Assembly (NCBI GenBank): GCA_050730675.1
Contig: JBOHNM010000012.1
Coordinates: forward strand, 1-45,605
Source: JBOHNM01 sp050730675
Lineage (GTDB): Bacteria; Planctomycetota; Phycisphaerae; Phycisphaerales; UBA1924
Length of the DNA stretch: 45,605 nt
Direction of reading: 5' to 3'
In this document: one piece after another, positions 25,528 to 33,774 of the stretch
Layout: the number at the start of each line of letters is the position of its first letter
Numbering within the stretch: the first letter of the stretch is position 1
Program-made: the position numbers and the translations under genes
Notes under the pieces: generated by a model
What the model saw: the letters and a program-made list of their open reading frames with translations, nothing else
What the model was told of the DNA's origin: nothing
Databases searched by the model: none

Positions 25528-26259
25528 ATGCTGTGCTTTCGCCATTTTCCTGTGATCGATTCGACGAGCCTCGAGGCGCGGCGGATGGTCGAGCGCGGGG
25601 AATTGGAGGGGGGCGCACATCTGGTGGTCGCCGACACGCAGACCGGTGGTGTCGGACGACTCGGGCGCAAGTGGTCGAGCCCGCGCGGGGGGCTGTGGTG
25701 CACGCTGGTGGTGGGCGCGCCCTCGGGCGGGTTTTCGCCGGCGCTGGCGATCGGGGCGGGTCTGGCGTGCCTGGAGGCGATCGAGGAAGCGGCGGGAGTT
25801 GATGCGGGGCGGCTGGGGCTCTCGCTCCGCTGGCCCAATGATGTGCTGTGCGGCGGGCGGAAAGTCGCGGGTGTGCTGACCGAGACGGTGACACGGGCGG
25901 GGAAGTCCTTGGCGCTGATCGGGGTAGGGATCAACGCGAACTGCTCGCTGCACGAGTTGCCGGCGTCGCTTCAGGAGCGGGCTACGACGTTGCGACGGGA
26001 GTTGGGGCGGGAGGTCGGGCTGGTCGCGCTGCGTGATGGGCTGGCGCGGCGGCTGGGGGATGCGGCCTCCGCCAATGAACACGATATTGTGATTAACGCC
26101 GGGGCGCGACTGGCGAGCGTGGGCGAATCGCGGGCGGTGCGGCTGCCGAGCGGCGAGACCGTCGAGGGGGTCGTGCGAGGGCTGGGCGAGGGCGGTGCGC
26201 TGCTGCTGGAGCTTGGCGACGGCACGGTGCGGTCGATGACGACCGGCGAGGTCGGCTAG
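25528..26259 (+). CDS. birA: Biotin--[acetyl-CoA-carboxylase] ligase
   Basis: 243 residues, the single catalytic domain without the N-terminal repressor HTH of E. coli BirA. It activates biotin with ATP and attaches it to the biotin carrier protein of carboxylases. Motifs: DSTSLEARR, the biotinyl-AMP loop TGGVGRLGRKW (with GGVGR in place of the common GRGR), the catalytic lysine segment RWPNDVLCGGRKVAGVLTE and IGVGINAN. A small beta-barrel C-terminal domain ends SMTTGEVG. The ATG at 25528 lies 31 nt after the anchored-protein stop. Its location downstream of an acyl-CoA carboxylase gene fits its substrate. Confidence 0.92.
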   Translation: MLCFRHFPVIDSTSLEARRMVERGELEGGAHLVVADTQTGGVGRLGRKWSSPRGGLWCTLVVGAPSGGFSPALAIGAGLACLEAIEEAAGVDAGRLGLSLRWPNDVLCGGRKVAGVLTETVTRAGKSLALIGVGINANCSLHELPASLQERATTLRRELGREVGLVALRDGLARRLGDAASANEHDIVINAGARLASVGESRAVRLPSGETVEGVVRGLGEGGALLLELGDGTVRSMTTGEVG

Positions 26260-26273
26260 TCCAGTCGGTGATG

Positions 26274-26849
26274 TCACGCAAATGTGGTCACGATCTGGCG
26301 GAGCTCGGGGCGGGGGCGGTCCTCGCGGGGGACCGGCTCGGTGCCGATGTGGATGAAGCCGGCGAGCTTCTCGTGCTCGGCAACGCCGAGGGTGGAAAGG
26401 ACGCCGCGGTTGAAAGCAAACCATTCGGTGAGCCAGACGGCGCCGAAGCCCAGGGCCTTGGCGACGATGAGCATGTTCATGCACACGGCACCGGCGGAGA
26501 GGGTCTGCTCGATCTCGGGGACCTTGGGGTGGCTCTTGGGGGAGATGACGACGGCGATGGTCACGGGGGCGTTTCCGAGCTTGGCGCCTGCATCGGCGAG
26601 CTGCGCGGGTGTGGAGCCGGGGTTGCTGGAGGCGAAGGCGATGGCGATCGACTCGCGGAGCTTTTCCTTGGCCACGCCGGCGATGACGATGAAGCGCCAG
26701 GGGATGAGCTTGGCGTGGTCGGGGACGCGCGCGGCGAGGGTGAGGATGGTCTGGAGGTCGGTTTCGCCTGGGCCGGGTGCCGCGAGCGTGCTCAGCGCAG
26801 CCGAGCGACGGGTGCGGAGAAGATCCAGTGCTGGGGTGTTGCGGGCCAT
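26274..26849 (-). CDS. Nitroreductase family protein (YdjA-like)
   Basis: 191 residues. FMN-dependent reductase fold: RTRRSAALS at the start, then DLQTILTLAARVPDHAKLIPWRF (substrate/FMN side), AAVCMNM-type helix (SAGAVCMNMLIVAKALGFGA) and WLTEW, with HIGTEP near the end. The closest pattern is the small YdjA subgroup, whose physiological substrate is unknown. It ends 14 bases after birA on the opposite strand (convergent). The start ATG at 26849 is preferred over an earlier ATG at 26900 that would run into the terminator hairpin. Confidence 0.85.
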   Translation of the reverse strand: MARNTPALDLLRTRRSAALSTLAAPGPGETDLQTILTLAARVPDHAKLIPWRFIVIAGVAKEKLRESIAIAFASSNPGSTPAQLADAGAKLGNAPVTIAVVISPKSHPKVPEIEQTLSAGAVCMNMLIVAKALGFGAVWLTEWFAFNRGVLSTLGVAEHEKLAGFIHIGTEPVPREDRPRPELRQIVTTFA

Positions 26850-26897
26850 TGTCGGAGAATAGGGAACTGGATCAGCGTCGAGCGTCCGCATCAAAGA

Positions 26898-26925
26898 CAA
26901 CGCCCGGGCGTTTGCCCGGGCGTTG
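26898..26925 (-). terminator. Terminator of the coiled-coil lipoprotein gene
   Basis: Perfect 12-bp stem (caacgcccgggc with gcccgggcgttg), 4-nt loop, followed on the minus strand by tctttg. It lies 31 nt after the stop at 26957. The arms share the pattern caacgcccc/gg...gggcgttgcgtg with the terminator at 31552-31580. Confidence 0.7.
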
Positions 26926-26956
26926 CGTGGAAGGTTGTTTCATTCAATGTGCGCGA

Positions 26957-29728
26957 TTATTCCTTGCCTTCGGTCGGCACCCCGGTGACCTTGACGCCGG
27001 TGTCGGGCGTCTTGGGCGAGGTGATCTTGAGGTCCTTCTGCGCCTTGTTGTTCAGCGCGTCGGAGGCATCGACCACCGGGAGCGGGTCCGGCATCGCCAG
27101 GCGCGAATCCCAGTTGAAGCTGGCGGTGCGGCTGAACGAAACGCCGGCCGCCTCCAGACGGGCGAGGGCGACGTTGGACAGGTCGCGATAAGCGTCGGCC
27201 TTGGCGACGGCCTGCTGGCGCCGGGCGTTCTGCTGCTGGCCCTCGAGGTAGAGCTGGGCGTAGGCGCGGTTGCGGTCGCTCTCGGTCGCGGCGATGCGCG
27301 AGTCGAACTGGGCCTTGATCGCACGGTCCTTGGCTTCGGCGGAGACGAACCGTGAATCGGCGGCCGCCTCGGCGATGCGGTTCTGCGTGTCGATCGCGGC
27401 GCGGTTCACGAGGTCCTTGGCGTTGAACGTGGCCATGCCGTGCTCGGCGTTGGCGTTGGCACGGGTGACCTCGGCCTGGGCGAGGAGTTCGCTGGAGGTC
27501 GCGAGATTCCGGGCCAGTTCAACGCTCGCCTGGGCGGCCTTGCGGGTGGCCAGGTTCTGCGCCTGCAGTTCGCCGGCGTTGGCGACGGAGATCTTCTCGA
27601 AGGTGTTGGCGTTGACCTTGCCCTCGTCGAAGTTCGCCTTGGCGACCTCGGCATAAGATTGTGCTGCCTGATCCAGTCGTGCCAGTTCGCTGTTGAGGAT
27701 GCTCTCGGCCGAGCGCACCTCTTCGCGCATCTGGGCGACAACGGCACGCTGGCCGACCTCGAGGCTGTCCGCCTCGGTCAGGAGCTGCTGAGCCATCGCC
27801 GTGCCGCGACGCAGGGTCGCGTCGCGCTTGACGTTCAGGGCTTCCAGGCGGCTGGTGGCGTTGCGCTCGCAGGCGTCCGCCTGCGTGACGAGGAGCGCGA
27901 CGCGGGCCGCGGCCTTCTTGGAGGTCGCGTCGGCGCGGGCGTGGAGCGTGCTGACCTTCGCCGTGGTCTCCTTGCGGAAAGCCTGGGCGTCCACCTCGGC
28001 CTTGGTCCGGCCGGAGGCGGCCGACGCGAGCTTGCTGTCGGTGGTGTTGGTCATCTCGGCGTAGGTTGCGGTCATCTTGCGCTCGAGGCCGTCGATCTCG
28101 GCCATCGATGCGTCGTGGGCCGCGACCTGCTCTTTCCACCAGGTGGTGACGCCGGCACCTCGCTGCTCGCTGTCGGCGACGGCGGTGTGCTCGGCGGCCT
28201 CGGCCTGGGCGCGGAACTTGGCGACCTCGGCGAGGGCGCCCTTGAAGGCGGCGAGCCGATCGGCGGGGACCACGGCGGGCTTGGCGTTGGCGGCCGTCAC
28301 GGACGGCACGGAGTCACCGGCGGTCGCGCCGGAGTTGGGCTGGTTGGTGTTGCCGGGGAGCGAGACGCTGCCGCGGGCGGTCTGCTCGGCGAGGTCCTTG
28401 GCGACCTGAGCCTGGATCTGGGCGGCCTGGGCGTCAACCTCCGAGCGGACCTTGTTGAACTCGGCCTCGGCGAGCTTGCTCTGGTGCTTGGCCTGCTCGC
28501 GGATGGCGGCGACGCGGGCCTCGATCTCGGCCTTGACGAACCGGGCGCGGGCTTCGCGCTCCAGACGGTCGGCCTGGGCGCGGGCGATGGCGACGTCGGC
28601 CTTGCTCTTCTGCAGGACCGTCTCGCTCTTGCTGAGGGCGTCGGTGTACTCAGCGCGGGAATCCTCGAGGGTCTTCTTCGACTCGCCGCGGCGGCGGTCG
28701 ATCTCGGCGCCGGCGGTCGTCTTCATGGCCGCGGCGGTCATGCGGATCTGCTCGGCGTCGGCGTTCTGCTTGTCGAACTCGCTCTTGGCGCCGACCATCT
28801 TCAGGTTGAACACCTGGTCGATGTCCATCTTCTCGAGCGCCTCGGCCTCGGCGTTGTAGTCGTTCACCTCGGCGGTGGCCTGGACACGGAGGCTGGTGGC
28901 ACGCTGGCGGAGGTCGGTCACCTCGGCGGTCGCCTTCTCCTGCTCGGTCTTGAGGCTGCTGTTGATCTCGGCGACGGTTGCCTCGGTCTGCTCGCTGATC
29001 GAGCGGCTCTGTGAACGGAGCTCCGAGACGCGGGCGGTGGCGCGCTGCTCGGTCAGGTCGCTCTGACGGATCATCTGATCGATCGTGGTACGGCCACGCT
29101 TCTCGATGGCGGCGCGGGTGGCGACCATCTGCTCGTGCTCGGCCAAGGCGCGGGACCAGTCGGACTCGGTGCGAGAGCGCATCCGCTCGACTTCGGCCTG
29201 CCACTGCTTGACGTTGGCGTTGAGCATCGACTCGTTGCGGAGATCGTCGGCCTCGTAGGTCTTCTGGCCGGCCGTCGCTTGCGTGTCGAGTTCGGCGAGC
29301 TTGGCGTTGTAGACCTGGCGGGTCTTGCGGGCCTCGGATTGGCCGATGGTCAGGTCACGCTGGGCCGCCTCGCGGTCGGCCTGTGCACGGGCGATCGCCT
29401 CGGCGCGATCCGCCTCGGCCTTGACGAGGGCGGCCTGGGCCGCGGCGCGCTCGGCCTGGGTCTCGGCCGTCGCCATCTGGGCCTCGGCAACCCAGCGATC
29501 GGAGAGGGCGATGGTGTCGCCCTGCTGGCGGTACCACTGGCCGGAGTGCTCACCCTTGGCCTGGCTCGAATCGATGGCGACGGTGGCGCGGCTGGCCTTG
29601 GACTCGAGGGTGGTATCGACGGACTGATGAGCGCAGCCCGCCAAGCCCACCACGGTGAGCAAGGCAAGGGGGGTCAGGGGGGCTGAACGCACCGCGGCGA
29701 CTTGCTTATCTGACTTGGTGGGCGACAT
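26957..29728 (-). CDS. Large coiled-coil lipoprotein, 923 residues
   Basis: The N-terminus has a lipoprotein signal (LALLTVVGLAGC, lipid on C32). Almost all the rest is predicted helix with heptad-like runs rich in Ala, Glu, Lys, Gln and Arg (for example AEAQMATAETQAERAAAQAA, AKADAYRDLSNVALARLEAA). One short Pro/Asn-rich break occurs near residue 490 (SVSLPGNTNQPNSGATAGDS). The C-terminal 60 residues (FSRTASFNWDSRLAMPDPLP) are not coiled. Such a rod would reach tens of nanometres, and I infer that it sits in the periplasm and spaces or links envelope layers. Length and composition are reminiscent of Tol/OmpH-like or envelope-spanning coiled coils, but I can name no family. GGAG precedes the ATG at 29728. 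Confidence 0.8.
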   Translation of the reverse strand: MSPTKSDKQVAAVRSAPLTPLALLTVVGLAGCAHQSVDTTLESKASRATVAIDSSQAKGEHSGQWYRQQGDTIALSDRWVAEAQMATAETQAERAAAQAALVKAEADRAEAIARAQADREAAQRDLTIGQSEARKTRQVYNAKLAELDTQATAGQKTYEADDLRNESMLNANVKQWQAEVERMRSRTESDWSRALAEHEQMVATRAAIEKRGRTTIDQMIRQSDLTEQRATARVSELRSQSRSISEQTEATVAEINSSLKTEQEKATAEVTDLRQRATSLRVQATAEVNDYNAEAEALEKMDIDQVFNLKMVGAKSEFDKQNADAEQIRMTAAAMKTTAGAEIDRRRGESKKTLEDSRAEYTDALSKSETVLQKSKADVAIARAQADRLEREARARFVKAEIEARVAAIREQAKHQSKLAEAEFNKVRSEVDAQAAQIQAQVAKDLAEQTARGSVSLPGNTNQPNSGATAGDSVPSVTAANAKPAVVPADRLAAFKGALAEVAKFRAQAEAAEHTAVADSEQRGAGVTTWWKEQVAAHDASMAEIDGLERKMTATYAEMTNTTDSKLASAASGRTKAEVDAQAFRKETTAKVSTLHARADATSKKAAARVALLVTQADACERNATSRLEALNVKRDATLRRGTAMAQQLLTEADSLEVGQRAVVAQMREEVRSAESILNSELARLDQAAQSYAEVAKANFDEGKVNANTFEKISVANAGELQAQNLATRKAAQASVELARNLATSSELLAQAEVTRANANAEHGMATFNAKDLVNRAAIDTQNRIAEAAADSRFVSAEAKDRAIKAQFDSRIAATESDRNRAYAQLYLEGQQQNARRQQAVAKADAYRDLSNVALARLEAAGVSFSRTASFNWDSRLAMPDPLPVVDASDALNNKAQKDLKITSPKTPDTGVKVTGVPTEGKE

Positions 29729-30285
29729 CGAGAGCTCCTGCACAGATCGGTTGGAAGGCCGGTTGGGCTCGCAGAACCGGCGTACGCGGCCGGGTGGAGT
29801 TGCCGGGATGTATCGAGGACCGCCTGAGCCGGATTGATCTCGCCGGTTCCCGCTGTGAGACTGACGTTGCTGCCTGTGCGGTCTGCGCCGGGTGCGCCAG
29901 CCGCGGCGGGACCCGATAACGCGAAAAGGCTCAATTTGGGTCGCTTTTTGCCGGGTTGAATACCGTGCGCTTCGCAGTCTGACACGACCGTGTGCCTGTT
30001 GGCTGCCGCCTTCGAGTTCCGTCAAGTGCGCGGTGGCGGCCGACGATCGTGTGCCGACCGATGGGCCGAACGTGCCGCCACGCTCACGACTTGTTCGCTG
30101 TGAAGCAGCCCGGCGTGTCGCGGGCAAGAGCACAAATATGTCACGTGCCTAAAAGATCGTCGGCCCGTCTGGAATCGCCGTGAGGCATGGCGCGTCGATT
30201 GTCGCCGTCGGCGGCAAGGCACCCGCTGGGCTGATTGATCCTCCGTTGCGGGGCCGGTCGCTCGGGCAGGGAACCAATTCGCCGG
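29729..30285. other. Long intergenic region upstream of the coiled-coil lipoprotein gene
   Basis: 557 bases with no supported gene. The part at 29920-29970 and around 30130-30150 is less GC-rich than the rest and may hold promoter elements for the lipoprotein gene, but I see no -35/-10 pair good enough to mark. No strong hairpin is visible. A long leader or a small RNA cannot be excluded. Confidence 0.4.
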
Positions 30286-31302
30286 CTACCTGGCCGCGCC
30301 GCCGGTCGTCGCGACTTCACGCTGGATGCCCTTGAGGGAGGTCAGGACTTCGCGTCGAAGTTCCAGCACCCGCAGCCGCTGCTCCAGGAGGGCACGGAGG
30401 CGCTGGTCGTCGGCCGAAGACCCCAGCGAGTCGATCTTTCGATTGAAATCCACGATCGCCGCTGCAATCGCCGCCTCGGCCTGATCACCTTTTTGAGCCA
30501 TCGCGGTCTCGAACCGCGACTTGAGCGTTTCCAAGTCGCACGGGGCCGGCGCCGGAGCCGCCGGCTCCGGAGGCGACGGCTTTGCCGCCAGCATGGAGGT
30601 GATTTCTTTCATCCGTTCGGTGGGGCCCGACGGGTTGCGCGCGGTTGTCCCCTCGGTCTTGGCCGCGGGCTCGGCAGCCTTTGCCGCGGCGAAGGCCGCC
30701 AGATCGGTCCGGCCTTTGTATGCGGCGCGCTCGTCGGGAGTCGCCATGCGGATGGCATCGGCCTTGACGTATGCGCGGGCTTGCAAAGGGGCAACGACGA
30801 GGTAGCCGTACACCACTCCGTTCACACCGGTAAGGGCCTGGGTGACCTGAAGTGTCGTCCCGACGGGCAATTCTTGATCCAGCAGGTACCACCAGTGACC
30901 ACGGTCGTTGCCGGCGGTGTTGACGGCCGCCAGGCGCGAGGGCCGGTCGAGGCGCAGGGTCTTTCCGTCGGCCTCGAGCGTTGCTTCCTGGACCTTGACG
31001 AAGGCAAGCATGCCCGGGAGGTATTCGACCCGGAGCCATCCAGCGTCTTCACCATCGACGCGCAGAACCTCGCCGGGCTTCAGCACATGCACCGCGTAGT
31101 AGGGTGTACCACCGAGGCACTTCATGGGGGATCCGTCCTTGGTGATGGCAACGACGTAGGGCTCGACGTCCTTGATGTCCGCGAGGGCGGGAGAAGCGAA
31201 CGCGATCGCGGCCCCGAACGACAAGCACGCCGCGAGCACGCCGCGGGCGAGCGTCTGCAGCGATGGGAGCGAGACACACCGTTGGTTCGGGGGCTGCATC
31301 AT
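30286..31302 (-). CDS. Secreted protein with SH3-like domain and C-terminal coiled coil
   Basis: 338 residues. Signal peptide (LARGVLAACLSFGAAIAFASPALA), then an SH3-like beta unit (YAVHVLKPGEVLRVDGEDAG, WLRVEYLPGMLAFVK) and probably a second one (YLLDQELPVGTTLQV). Bacterial SH3 domains of this type often bind peptidoglycan. A Pro/Ala-rich linker leads to a C-terminal helix with coiled-coil character (ETAMAQKGDQAEAAIAAAIV, RALLEQRLRVLELRREVLTS). The start is the first of two adjacent ATGs at 31302, with AGGAAA upstream. It precedes the coiled-coil lipoprotein gene on the same strand with a 557-nt gap; both may serve the envelope. Exact function unknown. Confidence 0.78.
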   Translation of the reverse strand: MMQPPNQRCVSLPSLQTLARGVLAACLSFGAAIAFASPALADIKDVEPYVVAITKDGSPMKCLGGTPYYAVHVLKPGEVLRVDGEDAGWLRVEYLPGMLAFVKVQEATLEADGKTLRLDRPSRLAAVNTAGNDRGHWWYLLDQELPVGTTLQVTQALTGVNGVVYGYLVVAPLQARAYVKADAIRMATPDERAAYKGRTDLAAFAAAKAAEPAAKTEGTTARNPSGPTERMKEITSMLAAKPSPPEPAAPAPAPCDLETLKSRFETAMAQKGDQAEAAIAAAIVDFNRKIDSLGSSADDQRLRALLEQRLRVLELRREVLTSLKGIQREVATTGGAAR

Positions 31303-31639
31303 GGCGATTTCCTCGTAGGATGTCGGGTATTTTCGGACATCGTCGGAGGTGACTTGATGCGTGGCGCCAACTGTCGGCAAGGACGCCAGCGGGGCGCAAT
31401 GATCGCCGCACATCGACGATGAGCCCTTCGCTCTCGCGCAATGATCGACACGCATTGTTTGAGATAACAGTTGGGAGCCGGGGTAATACCGGGACCCGAT
31501 CGCCGCTCGGGGCATCGGCACGCCCCACCTCGCGATCTCCCGCCACAACGACAACGCCCCGGCACGTGACCGGGGCGTTGCGTGAATCGTTCGGTTCGTC
31601 GAGAGGCTGATCAGACCAGACTTCGTTGAACCAGGCTGT
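31303..31639. other. Intergenic region between SH3-like protein gene and HU-like gene
   Basis: 337 bases. It contains the HU gene terminator (31552-31580). The stretch near 31435-31470 is AT-richer and may contain the promoter of the SH3-like gene, but no clear consensus pair is visible. No gene is supported. Confidence 0.4.
31552..31580 (-). terminator. Terminator of the HU-like gene
   Basis: Perfect 11-bp stem (caacgccccgg with ccggggcgttg) and 7-nt loop, followed on the minus strand by tcgttgtgg. It lies 59 nt after the stop at 31640. Its arms and flanks resemble the terminator at 26898-26925. Confidence 0.65.
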
Positions 31640-31996
31640 TCAGACCATCGACTTGAGGCCCTTGAGGGGGCGGATCTTGATGACGGTCTTGGCGGGCTTG
31701 GCCTTGACGTCCATCATCTCGCCCGGCTTGAAGGGGTTGGGGCGGGTGGTGGCCTTGCTGGCGGGCTTGTAGATCGACATGACCTTCATCATGCCCGGGA
31801 CCTGGAAGACCTTGTTGTTGCCGGCGGTGGGCTTGGCGAGATCGGTGGCCATGATCTTGGCGAGGGTGTCGAAGACGCCGGCGACCTGCTTGCGCTGGAG
31901 GCTGGTGTGCTCGGCGATGAGCTTGAAGACTTCGCTCTTGCCGCGGGTCTTCTTGGCGGGGGTCAGTTTCGGGGGCTTCGGGGCTTTGGTCGACAT
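31640..31996 (-). CDS. HU/IHF-family DNA-binding protein with basic N-terminal extension
   Basis: 118 residues, compared with about 90 for HU. The first 20 residues are Lys/Pro-rich (STKAPKPPKLTPAKKTRGKS). The core follows the HU fold: SEVFKLIAEHTSLQRKQVAGVFDTL for the helical pair, then VFQVPGMMKVM and the DNA-contacting arm RPNPFKPGEMMDVKAKPAKT in place of the classical RNPxTGE, and a final IKIRPLKGLKSMV. It should bend and compact DNA in the nucleoid. The ATG at 31996 has GGAG upstream. The promoter region carries an inverted repeat between -35 and -10, which could serve autoregulation. The monocistronic layout with its own terminator fits an abundant protein. Confidence 0.88.
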   Translation of the reverse strand: MSTKAPKPPKLTPAKKTRGKSEVFKLIAEHTSLQRKQVAGVFDTLAKIMATDLAKPTAGNNKVFQVPGMMKVMSIYKPASKATTRPNPFKPGEMMDVKAKPAKTVIKIRPLKGLKSMV

Positions 31997-32051
31997 GTGC
32001 TTTTCTCCGTAAAACGCTGTCCTCCGCGGCTCCACCGCGGATCGGTCGCGT

Positions 32052-32080
32052 TTTTTAGCGGTTTTTCCGCTGGGTTTCAA
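32052..32080 (-). promoter_or_regulatory. Promoter of the HU-like gene with embedded inverted repeat
   Basis: On the minus strand: -35 TTGAAA (32075-32080), 17-bp spacer, -10 TAAAAA (32052-32057). A perfect inverted repeat, agcgg-ttttt-ccgct on the + strand (32057-32071), occupies most of the spacer and touches the -10. It could be an operator for a repressor or for the HU protein itself. The leader is about 50 nt. Confidence 0.5.
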
Positions 32081-32170
32081 GGCGCGAGGGGCTGAATATC
32101 GAGTTTTCCACAGCAAAATCGTGAGAAACTTGAAAATGATGTGGCGCGGGCACCGTGGCGAGGTGTCTCT

Positions 32171-32196
32171 GCGAAGGAACGAAGGGAACGAAGAGG
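32171..32196. repeat. Dispersed 26-bp intergenic repeat, copy B
   Basis: 24 of 26 bases identical to 20005-20030, same orientation (gcgaaggaacgaaggg, then aacgaagagg). Both copies lie in gaps of about 220-230 bases between genes, so this is likely a dispersed genomic repeat. Confidence 0.6.
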
Positions 32197-32337
32197 TGGA
32201 ATTGGGATGGGAAAATCAGCCCGTTTTTGTCGGTTGCGCCGGGGGCCGGAGGCCACCAGCACTTGAGATCAATCGCTCCGGGATGGTGGCGGCGGCGAAA
32301 GATCCACCGCTCAGGAAGGCGCGCCACGGCGATGCCG

Positions 32338-33639
32338 CTACAGACGCTTGATGAGGATGGCCGTCTGGTCGTCGTCGAAGGGGCGGCCGGCGGCGAAGTC
32401 TTTGACGGCGGTGTTGAGGGAGGCGAGCATCTCGTCGGGGGTGCCGGTGAGGGCGACGCGGATGGCATCGACGACGCCCTCGTGGCCGAACTGGCGGCCC
32501 TGCGGGTTCATGGCCTCAAAGTAGCCGTCGGAGGCGAGCACGAAGACATCGCCGGGGTTGAGGTGGAAGGGGTCGATCCCCTCGGGGCGGAGGTCGCTGT
32601 CCACGCCCAAGGGCATGGCGTTGCTGTCGCGCTGCTCGTACTCGCCGCTCGCACGGACCATCAGGAGCGGGGCCTGGCCGGCGGAGCAGTATTCCACGAC
32701 GTGGCGGGCGGGGTCGAGGCGGCCCACCAGGGCGGTGACGAAGCGGCCGGGGGGAAGGTCGTCGCTGAGCTGGGTGTTGACGAGCTCGGTGATGCGGACG
32801 ACGTCGGCCCCGAGCCGGACGCCCATGCGGACCATGGCACGAAATTGTGCCGCCGAAAGGGCCGGGCCGATGCCGTGGCCGGTGGCATCGCCGAGGATGA
32901 AGACCACGCCTGCCCCAACGGGGGTTCCGTCAGGCTTGGAAATGGTGGCGAGGTCGATGAGGTCGTAGGCGTCGCCGCCGGTTTCTTCGGCGGGGTCGCT
33001 GTGAGCGGCGATCTGGTAGCCGGGGACCTCGGGGATGAACTTGGGGAAGGCCGACTGCTGGATCTTGCGGGCGACGGCGAGGTCGGCCTCGATCTTCTTC
33101 TTGCGTTCCTCGGCCTCGATGAGCTTGGCGCGGCGGATGGCGACGGCGGCCTGCGAGGAGAGGGCGCGGGCGAACATCTCGTCGGTGGCGTCGAAGGTTC
33201 CGCCGTGGGCGGGGTCCTTGTTGAGCACCTGGGCGACGCCCTCGAGCCCGCCATCGAAGGACGCGAGAGGGATGGTGAGCATGTTGCGGGTGCGGTAGCC
33301 GGTCTTGCGGTCGATCTCGGGGTTGAAGCGCGAGTCGGCGTAGGCGTCGGGGACGTTGATGATCTGGCGGGTGCGGGCGGCCTCGCCGGCGATGCCCTTG
33401 GTGATGGGGAAGCGGATCTGGCTGACGCCGTGGGCGGTGGAGATGAAGAGTTCCTGGGCGTCCTTGTCGAACTGGAAGACCGAGGCGCGATCGGCGCGGA
33501 GGGTGTCGCGGATGGAGTCGATGATGAGGCCGAGGACCTCATCGAGGTTGCTGGAAGCGGCGAGCTTTTCGAGGACGATGCACAGACGCACCCAGGAGGC
33601 TGGGTCGATGGAGCCGGGTTGGGAGCCGGAGTCGGACAT
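32338..33639 (-). CDS. GAF domain plus SpoIIE-type PP2C serine phosphatase
   Basis: 433 residues. An N-terminal GAF domain (about 20-165; SNLDEVLGLIIDSIRDTLRA, SVFQFDKDAQELFISTAHG, NMLTIPL) is joined by a helix (LIEAEERKKKIEADLAVARK) to a SpoIIE/RsbU phosphatase (about 195-433). The metal-binding Asp residues appear in EETGGDAYDLIDL, FILGDATGHGIGPALS and VLASDGYFEAMN. In partner-switching pathways such enzymes dephosphorylate an anti-sigma-factor antagonist in response to the GAF ligand. No STAS antagonist or anti-sigma kinase is in the window. The ATG at 33639 is chosen since family sequence starts shortly after; a much longer open frame upstream reads through a low-complexity region. Confidence 0.9.
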   Translation of the reverse strand: MSDSGSQPGSIDPASWVRLCIVLEKLAASSNLDEVLGLIIDSIRDTLRADRASVFQFDKDAQELFISTAHGVSQIRFPITKGIAGEAARTRQIINVPDAYADSRFNPEIDRKTGYRTRNMLTIPLASFDGGLEGVAQVLNKDPAHGGTFDATDEMFARALSSQAAVAIRRAKLIEAEERKKKIEADLAVARKIQQSAFPKFIPEVPGYQIAAHSDPAEETGGDAYDLIDLATISKPDGTPVGAGVVFILGDATGHGIGPALSAAQFRAMVRMGVRLGADVVRITELVNTQLSDDLPPGRFVTALVGRLDPARHVVEYCSAGQAPLLMVRASGEYEQRDSNAMPLGVDSDLRPEGIDPFHLNPGDVFVLASDGYFEAMNPQGRQFGHEGVVDAIRVALTGTPDEMLASLNTAVKDFAAGRPFDDDQTAILIKRL

Positions 33640-33725
33640 GGGCGGGGGAGTGTACGGGGCGGAGGAGAGGAATGGGGAAGAGCGATGAGACAGAGAGACA
33701 AAGAATGAAAGAGGCCAGGAGGCAA

Positions 33726-33757
33726 AGTGGCGGAGTGGCGGAGTGGCGGAGTGGCGC
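33726..33757. repeat. 8-bp tandem repeat, four units
   Basis: The unit agtggcgg repeats four times, the last ending in c. It lies upstream of the zinc-ribbon gene's ATG. Read through in frame it would add a repetitive N-terminus, which is why I place the start downstream. Slippage here could alter spacing or expression of the gene. Confidence 0.75.
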
Positions 33758-33774
33758 GAGCGATATGTTTGTGC

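Noticed and set aside
27440..29014. 524-residue plus-strand open frame
   Set aside because: Antisense shadow of the coiled-coil lipoprotein; Gly/Leu/Val-rich composition mirrors Ala/Glu codons.
26957..29728. Repetitive Ala-rich region as an assembly artefact or tandem-repeat array
   Set aside because: The protein is compositionally biased but the DNA shows no exact tandem units, and the frame is uninterrupted over 2.7 kb with a lipoprotein signal.
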